Part shown: positions 43,067 through 51,578 of the stretch, in pieces
How the letters are laid out: each line of letters begins with the position of its first letter
Numbering within the stretch: the first letter of the stretch is position 1
DNA from: an uncultured Bacteroidales bacterium
GTDB lineage: Bacteria; Bacteroidota; Bacteroidia; Bacteroidales; UBA932
Reading direction: 5' to 3'
Assembly (NCBI GenBank): GCA_934725015.1
Contig: CAKVAS010000002.1
Location: 248,001 to 312,000, forward strand
Length of the DNA stretch: 64,000 bases
Notes under the pieces: generated by a model
The model's database searches: none
Seen by the model: only the letters and a program-made list of their open reading frames with translations
What the model was told of the DNA's origin: nothing
Made by a program: the position numbers and the translations under genes

Positions 43067-43186
43067 ATGGAAATGATTGTATCTATATTTACATTTGTTG
43101 TTAAGGCTGTTTTGTATTTGACTGCTTCGTATGCCTTGTTTAATCTTGGAAACTACTTTAAGGATAGATGTAAACATAAAGATTAA
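43067..43186 (+). CDS. 39-residue membrane peptide at the provirus end
   Basis: The ORF starts MEMIVSIFTFVVKAVLYLTA, has one membrane helix and ends in a basic tail (FKDRCKHKD). Its TAA (43184-43186) is part of the right dif-like site, so its end depends on the attachment site. Base use is phage-like. Lysis peptide, immunity factor and non-coding are all possible. Confidence 0.5.
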   Translation: MEMIVSIFTFVVKAVLYLTASYALFNLGNYFKDRCKHKD

Positions 43187-43208
43187 CCGAATATAGATTG
43201 TGTAACAA
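43181..43208. other. dif-like site, right provirus junction (attR)
   Basis: The site reads GATTAACCGAA, TATAGA, TTGTGTAACAA. Centre and XerC-type arm equal the left site except for the last base, while the XerD-type arm differs, as expected for hybrid junctions after Xer recombination. Joining the left XerD arm to the right XerC arm gives the probable host dif. Confidence 0.82.
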
Positions 43209-43410
43209 TGGCGGAACTGAATGCCGGCAACATCTGCATGGTGGTGCCTATTGTGTATTTGGCAAGGATTTTTCGTATCGATCTTCTATTTTGCTAACTT
43301 GCTGATTGACTTGTGCTTAAACAAATTTTTGCAACTTTTTTCCAAGATTTTACGCGTAAAGTTACAACTTTTTGCCGACGCTTGCAGTGTGCCGGCCGCG
43401 AAAGGCTGGT
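43209..43410. other. Host flank between provirus and beta-helix gene
   Basis: About 200 nt without a clear gene. A 29-codon ORF (starts MAELNAGNICMVV at 43208) has an ATG that begins in the attachment site and ends at a TAA; nothing else supports it. AT-rich stretches with several T-runs lie at 43318-43375. Confidence 0.5.
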
Positions 43411-44760
43411 TCACTCATGCAGGTTGCCGAGGGCGTCGGACCAGAGCGGGACGGATTCGTCTATGCAGATGAGTTCGAGGTTCAGGTCGGTGTCCCAGAT
43501 GCGCTGCATGAAGTTCGGGCTGTAGGAACGGCGCTCGGCAGAGGTGCATGACTGCTTGTGGAGAAGATTTGTCGTGCGAAAGCCGTGACCGTGGCCGTTT
43601 TCCCAGAGCGGGATTGAGGTGCTGTTGTTGTTGCGGAGGCCGCCCATCGTGTAGGTGATTGTGCCGCAATGCTGTCCGGGGACTTCCTCCGTCATCCCGA
43701 CGCCGAGGAGTCCTCCCGGAGTGTTAACGGGCTTTCTTTCTGTGGAATAGGCAATCATGACCGTGGCCTGACCTCGCGGGTTGTCGTAGAATCGCGGCAG
43801 GTTCACTCCCCTCTCATCTATGCACTTTATCAGGACGTTGGGGTGCTGCTCGGCTCCTTCGGTGGTTTTCCAGTAGTGGTCGAAGGTGTAGCCATAGACG
43901 CAGAAGACAGCGGCGGCCTGAACGAAGAGATTGTGCTCGCTGTTGATGGCAAAACCCTCGTGGAAGCCTTTCATGAGCACATTCCGGTAGTCGTTGCCGC
44001 TCGGTCCGGCGGCAGTGTCGCAGAGCGTGCGCAGGCCTATGCATCCGGGGACTGCAACCTGAGGCGGCTTCGAGACGGAAACCGAGGAGCCGCTGTAGGC
44101 GTTGGCGTGCAGGCCGGTGATGCGGCACATCCCGCAGAACGAGTACATATCCCATGCAACGACCTGTTTCTGGTTGGAATGCAGGACTATTCCTATGTTC
44201 TCAACGACGATTCCGCCCTGCCAGCGGCTCGCCGAGCAGTTCACCACCTTGTACTGCACCGACGGGTCGAGAGTGCCATAGAGTTTCTCCGTCATGTAGA
44301 ACTGCGCCCCGTTGTAGCCGTCCTGAGATGCGCCTCCGATATAGTTCTTGTCCGTGATTTCCGAGCACAGCTCAATCAGGGCGTTGCTATCGCCGAGGGA
44401 GATGTCGATGCAGGCGTTGTTGCGCGTGAGCCCGTTCATGAAATAGCGCCCCTGCCGGAAGATTATCTTTCCCCCGTCACCGTTCGCGACAAGCCGGTCA
44501 ATCACCGATGTAATCAGCTGCGCATCCGTCTGGCCGTCACACACATAGTCGCTCGCCTTCTTGTCCTCGCGGCTGCTGTTCGACGACGCAATGGTCACTA
44601 CCCTTCTCCCCTCTCCGGAATTTGCGCAGCCTTTTCCCGAAGCCTGAGCCTGCTGGGCGAGTGCGAGCAGGAGAACGAACGATGCTAGAATTGCGCCTTT
44701 CAAAAGGGCAGGAAGTCTGTTGCGCTGTGATTTTCTGATATGCGTAGATTCGTGGAACAT
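43411..44760 (-). CDS. Secreted right-handed beta-helix protein (pectate-lyase-like)
   Basis: The 449-residue protein has a signal peptide (hydrophobic LLKGAILASFVLLLALA, cut near QAQA). YVCDGQTDAQLITSVIDRLVANGDGGKIIFRQGRYFMNG is the usual opening of pectate-lyase-3/beta-helix proteins. Further on, repeated short strands (INSEHNLFVQAA, NVLIKCIDERG) fit a parallel beta-helix. Catalytic residues cannot be placed. It is the last gene of the glycan locus in the direction of transcription, 2 nt behind the GH3 gene. Confidence 0.72.
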   Translation of the reverse strand: MFHESTHIRKSQRNRLPALLKGAILASFVLLLALAQQAQASGKGCANSGEGRRVVTIASSNSSREDKKASDYVCDGQTDAQLITSVIDRLVANGDGGKIIFRQGRYFMNGLTRNNACIDISLGDSNALIELCSEITDKNYIGGASQDGYNGAQFYMTEKLYGTLDPSVQYKVVNCSASRWQGGIVVENIGIVLHSNQKQVVAWDMYSFCGMCRITGLHANAYSGSSVSVSKPPQVAVPGCIGLRTLCDTAAGPSGNDYRNVLMKGFHEGFAINSEHNLFVQAAAVFCVYGYTFDHYWKTTEGAEQHPNVLIKCIDERGVNLPRFYDNPRGQATVMIAYSTERKPVNTPGGLLGVGMTEEVPGQHCGTITYTMGGLRNNNSTSIPLWENGHGHGFRTTNLLHKQSCTSAERRSYSPNFMQRIWDTDLNLELICIDESVPLWSDALGNLHE

Positions 44761-44762
44761 AA

Positions 44763-46808
44763 TTATTTGATATTCACTGATTCAACAAGCACTTCTGATG
44801 ATGCGTCCGGCGCGACGATGATTCTGTACGAGCCGGACGGCGTGACGAATCTCCCCTTTCCCGAATCGTAGCACGAGAAATCCTCGGACGAAAGCGACAT
44901 TTCTATGCGTCTGCTCTCCCCTGCCTTGAGGAGTACCTTCCTGAATCCGCGCAGTTTCCTGCGCTCGCGAGGAAAATCCGGATTCTCAGGCGAGATGTAC
45001 AGCTGGGCTACCTCCGAGGCGGATGCCCTGCCTGTGTTACGTACTGTGAACGAGACGTCGAAGCCGTCCGGAGTGCGCTCCACATTCATGTCGGAATAGG
45101 CGAAAGTGCTGTAGGTCAGGCCGAAGCCGAAGGGAAAGAGCGGCTGATAGTTCTTTGCCCTGTAGCCGAGGAATATGCCTTCCGAGTAGGTGGTGTGGGC
45201 GAGCGTGTCGCGCCATGGAGGGGCGACTTCATTGTATTTAGTGCCGTAGAACTTCTGCGCTGGATTCTTTTCGAGGCTGCCCCAGAAAGTGAACGGAAGC
45301 CGCCCCGAAGGCGAGACCTTGCCGCTCAGCAGCTCGGCGGCGGCCTGGCCGCCGGCCTGCCCTGAGTACCAGTCAAGCATCAGGGCCTCCACCTCGTCCA
45401 GCCACGGAGTGTCAATCTCGCCGCCGCTGTTGACAAGGACGGCGACCCTGTCGCTCCGTGCCGCGAGCGAGCGGATCAGGGAGTCCTGTCCCTCAGGCAG
45501 GCTGTAGCTGCGGTCGAAGCCCTCCCGCTCCGTCGTCTTGTCAAAGCCCATGCAGGCGATGACGACAGTGCGGCGCCCGATTGACGAAAGGTCATAATGT
45601 CCGAGCGAATCAGGTTCAATCAGGCGGACGTTCCATTTGCCGCTGACCCCGCTCATCCCTGAAAATACGGTCGTGCCGCGTCCGTCGATGTGGCTGACCT
45701 CGCCGGAGCCTCCGCCGAACGGAATGCGGTCCGCGTTAGGACCTATGACTACTATGTCCTCGCGTCGCTTAGGTGAAAGCGGCAGCAGACCCTCGTTGCG
45801 AAGGAGCACCGGACCCTCAAGAGCAATGCGGTAGGCTATGTCGCGGCACTCCGGATTGTCCAGCGGGAGGCTCTCGTCGGCCGCTCCCCCTCCGTCCAGA
45901 AAACCGAAGCGTATGAACGTGCGAAGGATGTTCACGCACTTCTCGTCTATGCTGCCTTCGCTGACTATGCCGTTTTCAATCATCGAGGCTATATTCTCGT
46001 AGTTCAGGAAATTACCTCGCGGCATTTCAAGGTCAAGTCCGCTCTCGACGCAACCGAGCGCCGTGTAGGTCGAAAGCCAGTCGGACATCACGATGCCGTC
46101 GAAGCCCCATTCGTCCCGCAGCACATCCTTGCTCAGGTGCCTGTTTTCGGAGGCATGGATGCCGTTCACGGGGTTGTAGCTCATCATCACCGCCCCGACA
46201 TGAGCCTTGCGGACGGCGTTTCTGAACACCGGGTAGTAAAGCTCGTTCAGAGTGCGCTCATCGACCACGGAGTTTGTCCTGTGGCGGAGATTTTCCTGAT
46301 TGTTGGCCACAAAGTGCTTCACGGTCGCGATCACTCCCTCCTCCTGAAGCCCCGTGATGTAGCCGCAGGCGATTTCGGAGGCGAGAAACGGATCCTCGCC
46401 GAAATACTCGAAGTTGCGTCCGCAAAGTGCAGAGCGATAGATGTTCACTCCCGGGGCGAGCAGTATTCCCACTCCCCTTGCCCGGCAGTCAAGGCCGAGC
46501 CCATGGCCGGTTTCGAGCGCGAGTGAGGGATTCCAGGTCGAGGCAAGCGAGATTCCGCAGGGATAATATGTGCTTTGGGTGTCGTTGCGCACGCCCTGGG
46601 GACCGTCAGCCATCCTGATTTCGGGGATTCCGAGCCTTTCTACGGGGAATGTCCTGAAGCCGTCGTGCTTTCCTGAAATCAGTTGGCACTTTTCCTCAAG
46701 CGTCATCTGTCCGACAAGCTCCCGTGCCCGCCGCTCCGCCGTCTGGGCCGAGAGCGATGACAGAAAGGAAACCAACAGCGGAATTATGAGTGTAAAACGC
46801 TTAATCAT
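44763..46808 (-). CDS. GH3 family beta-glycosidase (exported)
   Basis: The 681-residue protein has a signal peptide ending at SLSAQ and the GH3 plan. The TIM-barrel part has RMADGPQGVR, KHFVANNQE and the nucleophile Asp in GIVMSDWLS. The second domain has VVIGPNADRIPFGGGSG, and a C-terminal FnIII-like domain closes it. GH3 enzymes remove terminal beta-linked glucose, xylose or other sugars; the specificity is not readable. It belongs to the glycan locus. Confidence 0.93.
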   Translation of the reverse strand: MIKRFTLIIPLLVSFLSSLSAQTAERRARELVGQMTLEEKCQLISGKHDGFRTFPVERLGIPEIRMADGPQGVRNDTQSTYYPCGISLASTWNPSLALETGHGLGLDCRARGVGILLAPGVNIYRSALCGRNFEYFGEDPFLASEIACGYITGLQEEGVIATVKHFVANNQENLRHRTNSVVDERTLNELYYPVFRNAVRKAHVGAVMMSYNPVNGIHASENRHLSKDVLRDEWGFDGIVMSDWLSTYTALGCVESGLDLEMPRGNFLNYENIASMIENGIVSEGSIDEKCVNILRTFIRFGFLDGGGAADESLPLDNPECRDIAYRIALEGPVLLRNEGLLPLSPKRREDIVVIGPNADRIPFGGGSGEVSHIDGRGTTVFSGMSGVSGKWNVRLIEPDSLGHYDLSSIGRRTVVIACMGFDKTTEREGFDRSYSLPEGQDSLIRSLAARSDRVAVLVNSGGEIDTPWLDEVEALMLDWYSGQAGGQAAAELLSGKVSPSGRLPFTFWGSLEKNPAQKFYGTKYNEVAPPWRDTLAHTTYSEGIFLGYRAKNYQPLFPFGFGLTYSTFAYSDMNVERTPDGFDVSFTVRNTGRASASEVAQLYISPENPDFPRERRKLRGFRKVLLKAGESRRIEMSLSSEDFSCYDSGKGRFVTPSGSYRIIVAPDASSEVLVESVNIK

Positions 46809-47137
46809 AATGACATATTAAAATATTTAAATGAAGCAAGAATAAGAAGCTGTTTTAATTTTTCTCACATTTATTTTTATATGTTCGTTCTTTTGGTGTC
46901 TTTTGGGTCATATTTTCCCATTTTGTTCGTCATTTAGCACCGCTAAACTCCTCTCAAAACGAAAAAATCTGACTCAAAAATACATCTCAAAATAACTGAA
47001 CAAAAAATTCAAACAGCTTCTAAAAGCTGATAAGATTTGTGAAGGATTTTGGGAGATAGATTTCTTTTGGAAGAGGGTGGGGTACTGGAGGTACATGACC
47101 GATGAGAAAAGGGATATAGCCCCAAAAGACAAACAAA
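46809..47137. other. Intergenic gap inside the glycan locus with repeat
   Basis: The 329-nt gap between the GH127-like gene and the GH3 gene has no ORF of note. It contains the minus-strand copy of the interspersed repeat (46898-46991) and the short repeat shared with 30119-30162. AGCTTCTAAAAGCT (47016-47029) is a small hairpin. Confidence 0.6.
46898..46991 (-). repeat. Interspersed repeat, minus-strand copy
   Basis: Read on the minus strand this segment is nearly the same as 35852-35945 over about 95 nt, with a divergent patch of about 9 nt in the middle. The two copies are in inverted orientation and bracket rlmD, dif, the provirus and two glycan-locus genes. Confidence 0.85.
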
Positions 47138-49117
47138 TCATAATGTTGGGAATACCGTCAGACGAAGTTCAGTGCATCCGTACGGAACGAGAGTGACTGT
47201 GCGGATGGAGTCGTCGATGACTTCCGGAGACTTGGGGATATTCGGGGTATATCTCCCCTCTTCGAGAGCCCATTTTATCCTTTTGACGGGAACGCTGATT
47301 CCGAACGGCGGGTTGTCGAAAGGATAGGCTGCGGATTTGGCGGCATCATCGTCCGGAGACGGCTCGACGGATAGAGAGACCGCCGTGCCGCCGGTGAGGG
47401 AAATGAGCCCCGCATCGTCGCCGTAGAGGGCGTAATTAAAGTTGCCTGACGGAGTTATGTCCCAGCACTTGAAGTCCGGGTTGGCCGAGTGCTTGCCGTT
47501 AAGGCCGGGATGAACCCTCGTGTCCTCGGTCCATGTCTCCGGGATTGGCAGCGAGTAGAGGAGCGCCCCTCTGGTGACATAGGCTCCGGCGCTGTCCGCG
47601 GACTCCAGAACCTCGATTTCGGGAACGAGCCGAATCTCAAGCACGTCGCCGTCCTTCCACCGGCGGCTCAGGGTTGAGAACTCCCCTGCCGTCGCGTCCT
47701 TCGCCACGTGCCTGCCGTTGAGCCTTACCTCGCAGCCCCGGCTCCATGACGGGATGCGGAAGCTGAACGGGAATTTTGCGGAGCGGCCGCCGAACTCGAA
47801 GCGGAGACAGTCCTCGAACGGGTACTGCGACGACTGCCGCACCGTCATGCCGGCAAAATCGACGCTCGAAGGCCCGTAGAGAGCGGCGACGAGGCCTCCC
47901 TGACGGTCGGTCATCCACATCCGCTGCACGTAGTTCGGCATTATGCGGTGCACGTTGCCGGCACAGCATTCGGTCTCGTGAGTCGGGCGGTAGGCCATCC
48001 ATGTCAGCCCCCTGCGGTACTCGTTGTGGTCGGAGTACCCCGTCACGTTGAACTGGTTCACGCAGGAAAAGTACTGGAGAGCCTTGAAGTCCTTGGTGAC
48101 GGCTCCCGGGGCGGCGTTGAACACGGCCCGCTCGATGTTGTCCGCGTGTCGCGCCTGCCCGTCAGCCATGAGGTGGTAGCCCTGCCCCCATGTGAAGTCG
48201 GCTATGTCGCAGGTCTCGTGCGCGGCCATGACATTGTGCCCCTTGACCCATTCCGCGCTCGTCGGAGTGCCGTCCGGAAGCATATTGTTGTCAATCAGGT
48301 TGTTCTCCGCCATTCGGGCGAGGTCGAGATAGCGCCGCTTGCCGGTGTAGGCATAGAGAATTGCCGGCAGCTTGTGCATCTCGCAGAAAGTCACCCCGTG
48401 GATGACTATCGGTTCGCCTTTTTCGAGGACAGAAGGCTTCAGTTCGAAGTCTCCTTTCTCGAAAGCCTCCTCGGCGAGCCGGAGCAGGGCCTGGTTGCCG
48501 GTCTTTCCGTAGGTCCAGAGGATGCCCTCGATGTTGCAGACGTTCCTGCCTGTCCCTACCTCTTCCGCAGTGCAGGAGAGGTAGTATTTTTCGAGGGTCT
48601 CCGGGATTCTGGCATCACCGGTCATCTCGTACATCGACTTCATCGAACGGAAGAACACCGCCTGCGGCCACATTCTCCAGCGCGGGCCGTCCCAGACATC
48701 CTTCGAGCCGATTTTCCCCTCCGGTGTAGCATGGGCTATGGTGTAGTTCACCCCGTTCTCGCCCCGGGCAATCATAGTCGAGTCGCCGAGCAGGTAGCCG
48801 AGCTTAAGGATGCCGTCGGTGTAGTAGGCGGTCTGCTCGTAGCGCCACCAGCCTTCTCCGTGAGTCGATTGCCTCTGAATCTCGCCGTCCCAAAGAGCCG
48901 TGTCATAGGGATATGAGAGTGCTTCGGGGTGGCCGCTGAGCCCCGTCCTCTGCCTTTCGAGAAATTCGGCAATCCAACCCTCGGCATGAACCGCGGGCAG
49001 GAGGTTGTCGTCAAACGCGGCGTATGGGGCGGCGGTGCCCTCATTGTGTTCCGTATTGCAGGAGCAGCAAAGCATCGCGAGAGATGCGGGTATGTAATAT
49101 ATTGATTTTCCTTTCAT
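47138..49117 (-). CDS. GH127-like beta-L-arabinofuranosidase (lipoprotein)
   Basis: The 659-residue protein has a lipoprotein signal (LCCSC) and the DUF1680/GH127-type (alpha/alpha)6 barrel: LLPAVHAEGWIAEFL, GWWRYEQTAYYTDG, and the hallmark THETECCAGNVHR whose Cys residues, with a Glu, bind zinc and supply the nucleophile in the family. A beta-sandwich follows (FPFSFRIPSWSRG). Related families remove beta-L-arabinofuranose from plant glycoproteins or pectin; other sugars are possible. Confidence 0.85.
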   Translation of the reverse strand: MKGKSIYYIPASLAMLCCSCNTEHNEGTAAPYAAFDDNLLPAVHAEGWIAEFLERQRTGLSGHPEALSYPYDTALWDGEIQRQSTHGEGWWRYEQTAYYTDGILKLGYLLGDSTMIARGENGVNYTIAHATPEGKIGSKDVWDGPRWRMWPQAVFFRSMKSMYEMTGDARIPETLEKYYLSCTAEEVGTGRNVCNIEGILWTYGKTGNQALLRLAEEAFEKGDFELKPSVLEKGEPIVIHGVTFCEMHKLPAILYAYTGKRRYLDLARMAENNLIDNNMLPDGTPTSAEWVKGHNVMAAHETCDIADFTWGQGYHLMADGQARHADNIERAVFNAAPGAVTKDFKALQYFSCVNQFNVTGYSDHNEYRRGLTWMAYRPTHETECCAGNVHRIMPNYVQRMWMTDRQGGLVAALYGPSSVDFAGMTVRQSSQYPFEDCLRFEFGGRSAKFPFSFRIPSWSRGCEVRLNGRHVAKDATAGEFSTLSRRWKDGDVLEIRLVPEIEVLESADSAGAYVTRGALLYSLPIPETWTEDTRVHPGLNGKHSANPDFKCWDITPSGNFNYALYGDDAGLISLTGGTAVSLSVEPSPDDDAAKSAAYPFDNPPFGISVPVKRIKWALEEGRYTPNIPKSPEVIDDSIRTVTLVPYGCTELRLTVFPTL

Positions 49118-49155
49118 TGAAAAATGTCGTTTGCCTTATTGTCGGGCGGCGTACA

Positions 49156-51543
49156 TTACTTGAGGACTATGCTTATGTCGTCGATGCAGATGCAGCTTTC
49201 GCCGTCAGTCGCGAACCCAATCAGGTCTCCGGAGAGCAGGTCAATGTCGAAGCTGTAGTCGTACCATTTGTGGGTTTCGGAAAGTCCGCTCCACTCGGCG
49301 GCATTCTCATCAGCATTTCCGTTGGAGTTTGCAATCTTGATTTCGGTCACGGCTTCCCAGAGGTCCGAGTTCGCTTTTCTGTGATTGCCGTCCTTGTTGA
49401 AATGTATGACGCTGATCTTGCCGGAGCGTCCCTGGACGGCAAGTGCCTTGAAAGTGACCGTGCATGATTTCTTTTCCGTGGCACTGAGATTGTCCACCGC
49501 CTTCACGACAAAGGCTGCCGGTTTCTTTGAAGAAGCCTGCTTTTCCGAGGAGTCATAATACATTCCGAGAACCGCATATCCCTCTCCCATATAGGAATCC
49601 ATGGTTATGAAACGGTTGTCCCCGACCATACTTTCAAATCCCGTCGTGCTTTGGGCGCGGAACGAGCCTATGCGAGCCCCTTTCAGCACTGCCGGAGCGA
49701 GAAGCGTGGTGGAAGACTTGCTTTCCGTCACCCAATATTTCACGGCGGCGGCATCGCTTCCGTCGAAAGTTATCTCCGTGTCGCCCTTCTGCGCGTTCAG
49801 GAAGCCTAACGCGGCCATGTGAGTGTTCGGCAATCCGGTTCTGAGACCATGGAAGCTCCAGGCCTTACGCTCCGTCTCCCAGACCGTCCAGATGTTTTTG
49901 TTAAGGTTGTAGTTTGTTCCGGACAGTTGAGTCTGCGTTCTGAAAGCCGGCATGAGCCCGACGGCGCAGTTGATGAAGTCGGCCGAGAAGAAGCAGTCGT
50001 CGAAGCCCTCGAAGAGAACCTCGTTTTCAGCGGCGGCGTGCTTCTGCGCCGTCGTCAGTCTGAAAGGATTGGAATAGTCAGAATCGCCGTTCTGGGATTC
50101 CATCGTCCTTGACTCGCCTGAAATGGATGCGGCACGGTAAGTCTGATAGGTGTCGGATGCCACTGACTTCACCCTGAACCAGTAGTCCTTTCCCGCCTCA
50201 AGGCCTCCGAACGCGAGGTTGAACGGTGCGTAAGTCGTTCCTGAGCCTACCACAAGCGACTTGTAGAACGGATGTCCTTCGCTCAGAACCTCATTGTCGC
50301 GGACAAATGCCTCATACTTCGGAGTGCCGCTGACATCCTCGCTTTCAAACAACTGCACATAGAGACACGGCTTGAGGTTTCCGCTGAGGGCGCCTGCGCG
50401 GTTCTCGATTCCTACGGCCACCGACGTCGGACTGACGTTCTTCGTGAGCTGCTCAAGCCTGCCGGTGGTGAACGACACCTCGTTGGACTCCAGGGTCTTG
50501 CCCTTTACGGAAGCGGAAAGCTTAACGCTGTACTCGCTGCCGCTGTCAAGCCCGGTCAGATGATAGCTGTTGCCGGATGCCTCCCCTACTTCCGAGCCGT
50601 TCAGAATGACCTTCACACTCTCCGCGCCGGACGGGAGTATCATGCTCAGCGTCGCATCCGACCAGAATGCATGGAGCACGCTCAGCTCAGGGGTCGTGAC
50701 CGGTTCCGGAGCGGGCTTTACAAAGGCGGTTTTCCGGTTGCGGCGCAGAATCACCTCGCCGTCGGAAAGAAGGTATCCGGTCTCGACTGTTCCGTCAACG
50801 TGCTTTACATCAACGCTGTATGTCGCGGCCGCAGCCTGCGGGAGAACCGGCACGAGGCATTTCCCGTCGAACGGGTATTCAGAAACGAGCGTCACGCTTT
50901 CCTGCCCCTCGACGATTTCCTCCACAGCCGGGACGCCGTCCTTGTCCATGCGGATGCGAACTTTTCCGGCGAGCTTTGTCGACGGCTCGGAATGAATCGT
51001 GCACTCGACGATTCTTTCGCTGTCCGGGATGTCGAGCAGGATGTACGAGGCTATGTTGCAGAAGTCGAGTTCATTGGCATCTTCCGCTACGGGGAGATAC
51101 GCCACCGAAACGTTGGCCCCTGCGGAGAGTCCGGATTTATCGATTTTCTGTTCATGCGGCAGCGAAACCGTTACGGATGAGCCGTCGTCCGAAAGAATGT
51201 AATCTTCTGAATATGGATATACTCCCCATATTGACTTCGTTTCTTTCTTTATCTCGCCGTCATCGGAAGACGAGTCCGGTGAAAGCGGAGAGGACACGCC
51301 GTCCTTGTCGGTCGTGAAACGCCGGTTTTTGCCCTCTGAAATGAGGCTGAGAGCGTCTCCCTTTGCCCAGCATACGGACAGGAGGTCGTCCGACACGACG
51401 GTCTTTGTCAGAGCCTCCGAAAATGCGGTGAACTTTGCCGTGCCCGGCTTGTCGTCTGGTTGCTGCTGCGGTTCGCCTTCCTTTGCGCAGGCGCAGAGAA
51501 GCAGTGTCGCCCCAAGGGCGTGAATGATATTTTTCGTATTCAT
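49156..51543 (-). CDS. Surface lipoprotein with fimbrillin-like and FN3-like domains
   Basis: The 795-residue protein has a lipobox (LLLCAC). Its N-terminal part (about 35-275: KFTAFSEALTKTVVSDDLLSVCWAKGDALSL, WGVYPYSED) is like fimbrillin-type adhesins. An FN3-like domain (about 285-370) and a second one with a DSYT-like segment follow, and a C-terminal jelly-roll (DISIVLK end) resembles carbohydrate-binding modules. In this locus it probably binds glycan at the surface. Function is inferred from context. Confidence 0.72.
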   Translation of the reverse strand: MNTKNIIHALGATLLLCACAKEGEPQQQPDDKPGTAKFTAFSEALTKTVVSDDLLSVCWAKGDALSLISEGKNRRFTTDKDGVSSPLSPDSSSDDGEIKKETKSIWGVYPYSEDYILSDDGSSVTVSLPHEQKIDKSGLSAGANVSVAYLPVAEDANELDFCNIASYILLDIPDSERIVECTIHSEPSTKLAGKVRIRMDKDGVPAVEEIVEGQESVTLVSEYPFDGKCLVPVLPQAAAATYSVDVKHVDGTVETGYLLSDGEVILRRNRKTAFVKPAPEPVTTPELSVLHAFWSDATLSMILPSGAESVKVILNGSEVGEASGNSYHLTGLDSGSEYSVKLSASVKGKTLESNEVSFTTGRLEQLTKNVSPTSVAVGIENRAGALSGNLKPCLYVQLFESEDVSGTPKYEAFVRDNEVLSEGHPFYKSLVVGSGTTYAPFNLAFGGLEAGKDYWFRVKSVASDTYQTYRAASISGESRTMESQNGDSDYSNPFRLTTAQKHAAAENEVLFEGFDDCFFSADFINCAVGLMPAFRTQTQLSGTNYNLNKNIWTVWETERKAWSFHGLRTGLPNTHMAALGFLNAQKGDTEITFDGSDAAAVKYWVTESKSSTTLLAPAVLKGARIGSFRAQSTTGFESMVGDNRFITMDSYMGEGYAVLGMYYDSSEKQASSKKPAAFVVKAVDNLSATEKKSCTVTFKALAVQGRSGKISVIHFNKDGNHRKANSDLWEAVTEIKIANSNGNADENAAEWSGLSETHKWYDYSFDIDLLSGDLIGFATDGESCICIDDISIVLK

Positions 51544-51578
51544 AAACCTATGATTTATTGATTATTAGATTATGGCAT

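Larger units (their letters stand above)
37480..43208 (+). mobile_element. Integrated Microviridae provirus
   Basis: Two dif-like 28-bp sites, 5,701 bp apart, enclose genes for a HUH replication initiator, a microvirus major capsid protein and a DNA pilot protein plus small ORFs, all on the plus strand. Base composition (more A/T, codons ending in T) differs from the host on both sides. Size and gene set fit a full circular ssDNA phage genome. Temperate microviruses of Bacteroidetes with this content and no integrase of their own are known; they use host XerC/XerD. None of the main genes is broken, so it may be active. Confidence 0.93.

Noticed and set aside
37480..43208. Insertion sequence or integrative plasmid in place of a phage
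   Set aside because: A HUH initiator alone could suggest a plasmid or IS, but capsid and pilot proteins are present and there is no transposase.
43208..43297. 29-codon ORF that starts at the right junction
   Set aside because: Only the chance ATG next to the site supports it; there is no motif and host and phage sequence meet here.
43669..44688. 339-codon plus-strand ORF opposite the beta-helix gene
   Set aside because: It is antisense to a gene with signal peptide and beta-helix features and has no domain of its own.
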